Source: Orientallactaga sibirica
Taxonomy: Eukaryota > Chordata > Mammalia > Rodentia > Dipodidae
Direction: 5' to 3'
Assembly: GCA_036365145.1 (NCBI GenBank)
Contig: JAEOAD010000015.1
Coordinates: 14,067,501-14,131,500 of the forward strand
DNA length: 64,000 bases
Part shown: positions 59,661-64,000 of the stretch, piece by piece
Position numbering within the stretch: the stretch's first letter is position 1
Layout: each line of letters opens with the position of its first letter
Position numbers and translations under genes: made by a program
The notes under the pieces: model-generated
What the model saw: the letters and a program-made list of their open reading frames with translations, nothing else
The model's database searches: none
Told to the model about the DNA's origin: nothing

Positions 59661-60408
59661 AAAGACACTGGAAACCTCAAGTTTGGCCAGACAGGCCAAA
59701 TGACTGAGTGGGTACAATAGTGGCATGTCTACTCTGGGGGAAACCAAGTGCTCTCTAATTGGACTGAAGGCCCCATCTGTGGGAGGGAATACATGCCTGG
59801 TACTGAAAAACCTAATCAAAAGCCTATGGCAGGGGAGGTCATTAGCCTTAGGGGTATATAAAGCCTGCTCTTGTCTGGCTAAATGTGTATATTATTCCCA
59901 CCAAACTGTCCTGAAAGCACTACACTCGATGTTCATATTCATATATTAATGCTACTCTCACTTCTGGCTAGAGAAGCTTCTCTTTTCAGGTGGCGATGAC
60001 CACTGGGATGATCCAAAAGGCAACATAGTATAGAGAAGAAGGGAAGGAGGAGTGTCCAGCACTGGAACATCTCTATCACATCCTCCAAGGCTCCGGGTCC
60101 ATTGTGGAACAGGTGGCGAAAAGAATGTAAGAGCCAATGGAAGGGTATGACTCCTTACAATTGCAACCATCCAGACAGAAATTGGCCTTGATATACAGGA
60201 CCTTGTAGTGCATAGCAATTCCTTCACAAGACTGTCATAATAGGAGAAAAAGATGATATCAAATTAAAAGAGGGACTAATGGAGAGAGGGAGGGGATATG
60301 GTGGAGAGTAGAGTTCTGAAGGGGAATGGGGGAAGAGGAAGGAAATATGATTTATTTTCTGTAAGTATAGAAGTTGTCAATAAAAAAATTAGAAAAAAGA
60401 AAAAATAG
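59661..60408 (+). mobile_element. L1-4, young 5'-truncated L1 3' UTR ('B type')
   Basis: Plus-strand, with an 11-bp perfect target-site duplication 'taattcccact' (59650-59660 and 60409-60419). Homologous to the L1-1 3' UTR (complement of about 35775-35162, then 34181-34070). It lacks the 950-bp block nested in L1-1, and the two flanks join directly near 60270-60280. It ends in an A-rich tail. Confidence 0.92.
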
Positions 60409-60419
60409 TAATTCCCACT

Positions 60420-61055
60420 GAAAAGCCAACATTTTTTTTTGTTGTTGTTGTTTGTATTCTTCTTTGTAAGTTATACATATTCAACTTTCCAAATAATATT
60501 ACATATATTTTTTCTGTTCCTTTGTTTGTCATCTGCTATACTACTGCAGGTTCAAATGCAGCTTTTTTTTTTTTTTTTTGAAGTATGTTCACTTTGTATT
60601 TTCGAAGATATTTAGACCTAAAGAATCATACATTTCATCAATTTTGGAGAAAAATTTAAGCTGTTTATGCTTTCAAATATGGCATCTTCTTCATTCTTTT
60701 TTCTTGTATCCTTCGGGGCCTTGGGTCTACATGTATGTTGCCTTTATCTTACTTACATATTTGGGAATTGTCAGAAGAACTTCCTTCATTCTTTCTTATA
60801 AATCTGATTATTTAAGGAGTTCTCTGTGGCTTTATTTTTGTCTTCTTTAAAAACATTCTGAGATAATTAGGATATCTTCAGCACTTACATAGATGTTTTA
60901 CCTTTTTCTTGGATTCCAGTTGCACAGTCCCTTATTTTGGCATGCCTAGTAATGACAGACATTGTGAATGAAACTAGAGTTCACGTTTTCCCTAGAATGG
61001 ACTCATACTTAACTATTCAGGTAGTGATAATAACTAACTGTTACCTTTTCTTGCA
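60420..61055. other. No recognised feature
   Basis: Includes a T run near 60564-60580, possibly a lost SINE tail. A 90-residue plus-strand frame at 60578-60850 has no recognisable domain. Confidence 0.4.
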
Positions 61056-61059
61056 CCTT

Positions 61060-61410
61060 TGTGTGCATTATATGTGTAGTGTGGTGTGTGATGTGTGGTA
61101 CATGCGTGTGTGTGCATGCAAATACCTGTGCCCCATGTGCATGTGTACCAGGGCCAGAGGAGAACACTGGATATCCTCCATGATCACTCTTCCACATGTG
61201 TCTTTCTTTCACTGAACTCATAGCTTCTGTTTTTGGTCAGCCTGGCTGACCAGCTAGCCCCAAAGATTCTCTGATCTTCTCTACAGGACTTGTATTACAG
61301 GCATGCATGGCCACAGCTAGAGTTTTATGTTTGCTAAGGAATTTAACTAAGGCCCTATTGAGACCTCATGCTTGTACAGTAAGCATAACAATCATCTTTC
61401 TAGCTCCAAT
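61060..61410 (-). mobile_element. B4-like composite SINE with GT-rich end
   Basis: The complement of a rodent B4-type element. A GT-rich 'tgtgtggtacatgcgtgtgt' start, 'accagggccagaggagaaca', a B1-like 'gtattacaggcatgcatggc' and a tRNA-like end 'caatcatctttctagctcca'. Confidence 0.55.
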
Positions 61411-61502
61411 TCTTACTTTAATTGAAACAGGAACTGCCCTAAGGTGAACTCTATTCACACTATGCCAAATACTAATCTCTTCTTTCTATGTTTCATTCAA
61501 CA

Positions 61503-61699
61503 CTTTTTATTTATGAGAGAGAAAAAGAGAGAGATAGAGGGAGAGTATGGGCACACTAGGGCCTCCTGCTACTGAAAACAAACTTCAGACGCATGTGCCT
61601 CTTTGTTCATCTGGCTTTACATGGGTATTGGGGAATCAAATCCAGGCTTTCAAGCTTTGCAAGCAAGTGCCTTTAACAGCTGGGCCATCTCTGTAGTCC
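61503..61699 (-). mobile_element. tRNA-derived SINE, short form
   Basis: Minus-strand copy with 'tttttatttatgagagagaa', 'cagacgcatgtgcctctttg' and head end 'gggccatctctgtagtcc'. Confidence 0.9.
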
Positions 61700-61715
61700 A
61701 TGTCTGAGATGTTTT

Positions 61716-61852
61716 TTTTTTCGAGGTAGGGTCTAGGCAGGCTGACCTGGAATTCACTATGTAGTCTCAGGCTGGCCTTGAACTCACAGCAATTCTCTTA
61801 CCTCGGTCTCCTGAATGCTGGAATTAAAGGTGTGTGCTTCCATGCCTGGCAC
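61716..61852 (-). mobile_element. B1-like SINE
   Basis: Minus-strand B1 starting with a T run and 'tcgaggtagggtct', with a deletion after that block, ending 'tgtgcttccatgcctggca'. The stretch from 61.86 to 62.5 kb is unassigned. Confidence 0.9.
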
Positions 61853-62514
61853 AAATTCTTTTAAGAGGAGAACCCCTTAAGGGAAAATGCCTCAGATGGT
61901 GTTCCCTGACCTAGAAAAGCTTCTTAGGAAAGATCCAGATTCATCAGCCAAGGTTACAGAGGCCACTACACCTGAGGTCCATGGGATGCAAACTCCATCC
62001 TGAATGGCAGCATATTTTGGCAACATTGCCCATGTGGTACTGGTTTTAGAGGCATGAAAAGTGTAACATTTATAGGGTCATGGAATAATTTACTGTAATT
62101 TTAGAGATCAGTTGAAGTCAGGTAATGCATATCAGGCTCAGAATCCCTGCACAGAGTTTTAAGAGGCCATTGTATGAAGCTGGGATGATAAACCCTAAGT
62201 TTCAGTGGAGACTTGAAGATGTTGGAGATGCCAGGGCCAGAATAGCTCAAGAAAGAGACTATATATAGTATAGACAGAAGAGTTTGAAGGTAGGGATACC
62301 TAAGTCATTTGGAAACCAGACTATCCCAGGTATCAGACATGATGTGGCAGGATTTGGTGTTTTCCCTTCTGTTTTGTTCTTGATATGGTCCAATTTTCCC
62401 TTGCAGTGCATCCATTCCTCTCTATTTGATTGGCAATGATCACCTTGTGTATGTTGGAAGCATGGTATTTTCTTTTAGTTTTATACAAGAATACAATTAA
62501 TAAATTGCCTTGAG

Positions 62515-62714
62515 GGCTGGAGAGATGTTAAGGTGCTTGTCTGAAAGACCTAAGGACCCAGGTTCAATTCCCCAGTACCCAGGTAAGCCAGATGCACAAG
62601 GTGGCACATGCAACTGGAGTTAGTTTTCAGTGGCTGGAGGCCCTGGCATGCCCATTTTCTCTCTCTATCTGCCTTTTTTCTTTGTCTCTTAAATAAATAA
62701 ATTAAAAAATAAAG
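62515..62714 (+). mobile_element. tRNA-derived SINE, short form
   Basis: Plus-strand copy with a perfect 13-bp duplication 'aaattgccttgag' (62502-62514 and 62715-62727). The head has lost about 10 bp between 'ggctggagagatg' and 'ttaaggtgc'. Confidence 0.95.
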
Positions 62715-62865
62715 AAATTGCCTTGAGTCTCAAAAGAAAATTTTGAAGGTAGACTTTTGAGCAGCATGGGGACTGGTAAAGATTATGAGGACCTTTAAAG
62801 TTGAACTAAGTGTATTTTATATTATGAGGTGGCCTCAAGCCTATGCAAATCAGGATTGAATGTTG

Positions 62866-63490
62866 AGGTCTGAATGTAAAATGTCTTCTATAGGTTCATA
62901 TTTTTTTTGAGAGAGAGAGAGAGAGAAACAGAGAGAGAGAGAGAGAGGGAAAGAGGCAGAGAGAGAGAGAGAGAAAGGTAGAGAGAGAGAGAGAGAGAGA
63001 ATGAGTACATCAGGGCCATCTCAGCCACTGTGAGCGAACTCCATACACATGTGCCCCCTTGTGGACAAACATAGCATTGCACGCTTGCGTCACCTGCATC
63101 TGGCTAAATATGGGACCTGGAGAATCTAACAGGCATACTTAGGCTTGGCAGGCAGGCGCCTTAACCACTAAGCCATCTCTCCAGCCTGGTTCCTGTGTTT
63201 TAATACTTGGTTCTAGGTGGTAGCACTGTTTGGGAACCATTAAGATGTTGAACCTTGCTGGAGGAAGTGGGTTAGTGGGTGGTGAGCCTCAGGGTTTATA
63301 GCCTATCCCTACTTCTTGTTTCTTCTCTGCTTCCTGACTGCAATGTGGTAAGCTGGATTCTCATTCCTGGCTCCATGACTTCCCTGCTATAATGGAATAT
63401 GTCCCTCTGGAACTGCAGACAAATTAAGCCCTTGTCTTCCTTAAGTTGTTTTTATCAGGTATTTGTTCACAGTACGGTGAAAGTAATGCA
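62866..63490 (+). repeat. Interspersed repeat R1, split by a SINE
   Basis: The start (62866-62898, 'ctgaatgtaaaatgtcttct') and remainder (63187-63490, 'gttttaatacttggttctag' to 'gtacggtgaaagtaatgcac') belong to one R1 copy. The SINE at 62899-63186 lies between, with 'ggttcat'/'ggttcct' as a probable short duplication. Confidence 0.65.
62899..63186 (-). mobile_element. tRNA-derived SINE, long form, expanded GA tract
   Basis: Minus-strand copy. An imperfect (GA)n tract at about 62910-63001 is the expanded 3' region. The long-form segment ('gtggacaaacatagcattgc') is near 63061. The minus-strand frame at 62888-63082 rich in Ser/Leu is the translated GA tract. Confidence 0.92.
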
Positions 63491-63496
63491 CTATCA

Positions 63497-63714
63497 TTTA
63501 AAAAAATATTTTATTTATTTATTTATTTGAGGGAGGGGGAAGATGCACACAGAAAGAGCAAAAACGGGCATGCTAGGGCCTCCAGCCACTGTAAACGAAC
63601 TCCAGACGCATGTGCCCCCTTGTGCATCTGGCTTACGTGGGTCCTGGAGAATCAAACCTGGGTTCTTTGGCTTTGCAGGCAAACACATTAACTACTAAGC
63701 CATTTCCCCAGCCT
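63497..63714 (-). mobile_element. tRNA-derived SINE, short form
   Basis: Minus-strand full-length copy, 'ttttatttatttatttattt' tail complement to 'ccatttccccagcc'. One of the better-preserved copies. The remaining 286 bp to the window end hold only a short run of three 'ttgagata'-type repeats near 63880-63925. Confidence 0.93.
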
Positions 63715-64000
63715 TACACTACAAATTTAACATCAAAGTATGGATGCTAACTGGGGTGAGGATTTGAAAAACCATGTGATGATAGTAAAGTTCCTCTCTC
63801 TTCATAGATACCATTATAGTATCTCAGCAATTTTCACAAGAGTCTTTTATCTTGGTAAAACATTACCACTTTAATTTGAGATTTTGAGATACTACGTTTT
63901 GAGATAGTGTGTGTTTGAGATATTATCTGAATTACCTGTGACATTGCAAGGATGATGCTAAGTCATGCTAGGCAATTTCTGTTTATTTTTGTATATACAG

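Noticed and set aside
62888..63082. Ser/Leu-rich minus-strand frame resembling a hydrophobic helix
   Set aside because: It is the translated (GA)n tract of a SINE.
1..64000. CRISPR array, prokaryotic operons, rRNA or functional tRNA genes
   Set aside because: The sequence is mammalian. The tRNA-like segments are SINE heads, and the only regular repeats are microsatellites, the minisatellite and L1 5' UTR units.

Overview
The window is mammalian nuclear DNA, intergenic or deep intronic, and almost certainly from a rodent. It is AT-rich and packed with interspersed repeats. I found no convincing host exon, RNA gene or CpG island. The open frames I examined are either repeat-derived or have no codon-level support. 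Two SINE families point to the organism. One is a B1-like 7SL-derived SINE. The other is a B2-like tRNA-derived SINE of about 210-260 bp that opens with a 'ggggctggagagatggctta' type head and ends in a CT-rich stretch plus an AAATAAATAAAT tail. The pairing suggests a muroid or dipodoid rodent. A jerboa-type (Dipodidae) genome is my best guess, from memory and unchecked. Older B4-like, ID-like, MIR, L2 and L1M-type fragments fit any rodent.

Layout. Positions 1-33.9 kb are old repeats with younger SINE insertions and long stretches (8.5-11, 19-20.3, 26.8-28.5 kb) where I recognise nothing. From 34.06 to 41.10 kb lies a large minus-strand LINE-1 (L1-1). It is 5'-truncated inside ORF1, has a disabled ORF2, and carries a second L1 fragment nested in its 3' UTR. 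Positions 41.2-47.0 kb are mostly unassigned sequence with several SINEs, a three-unit minisatellite and a SINE flanked by a 48-bp perfect duplication. From 47.07 to about 53.38 kb lies a near full-length minus-strand L1 (L1-2) with G-rich tandem 5' UTR units, an ORF1 remnant and an ORF2 with internal deletions. Positions 53.4-57 kb are old repeats nested in each other. Positions 57.2-60.4 kb hold an ancient plus-strand L1 split by a young 5'-inverted L1 fragment (L1-3) and two SINEs, followed by a young plus-strand L1 3' end (L1-4). Positions 60.5-64 kb hold more SINEs.

How it fits together. The activity recorded here is retrotransposition. L1-type machinery explains the target-site duplications found at many SINEs, the nested L1 3' UTR, the 5' truncations and the 5' inversion. 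L1-4 preserves what looks like the empty site for the fragment nested in L1-1, so the order of events can be read within the window. I did not find a previously undescribed system. The most useful leads are the 48-bp duplication, the nested L1 3' UTR with its empty-site paralogue, the palindromic minisatellite and the L1-2 promoter array. Family names rest on recognition by eye, not on a database search, and edges are approximate to about 10-30 bp unless a duplication fixes them.
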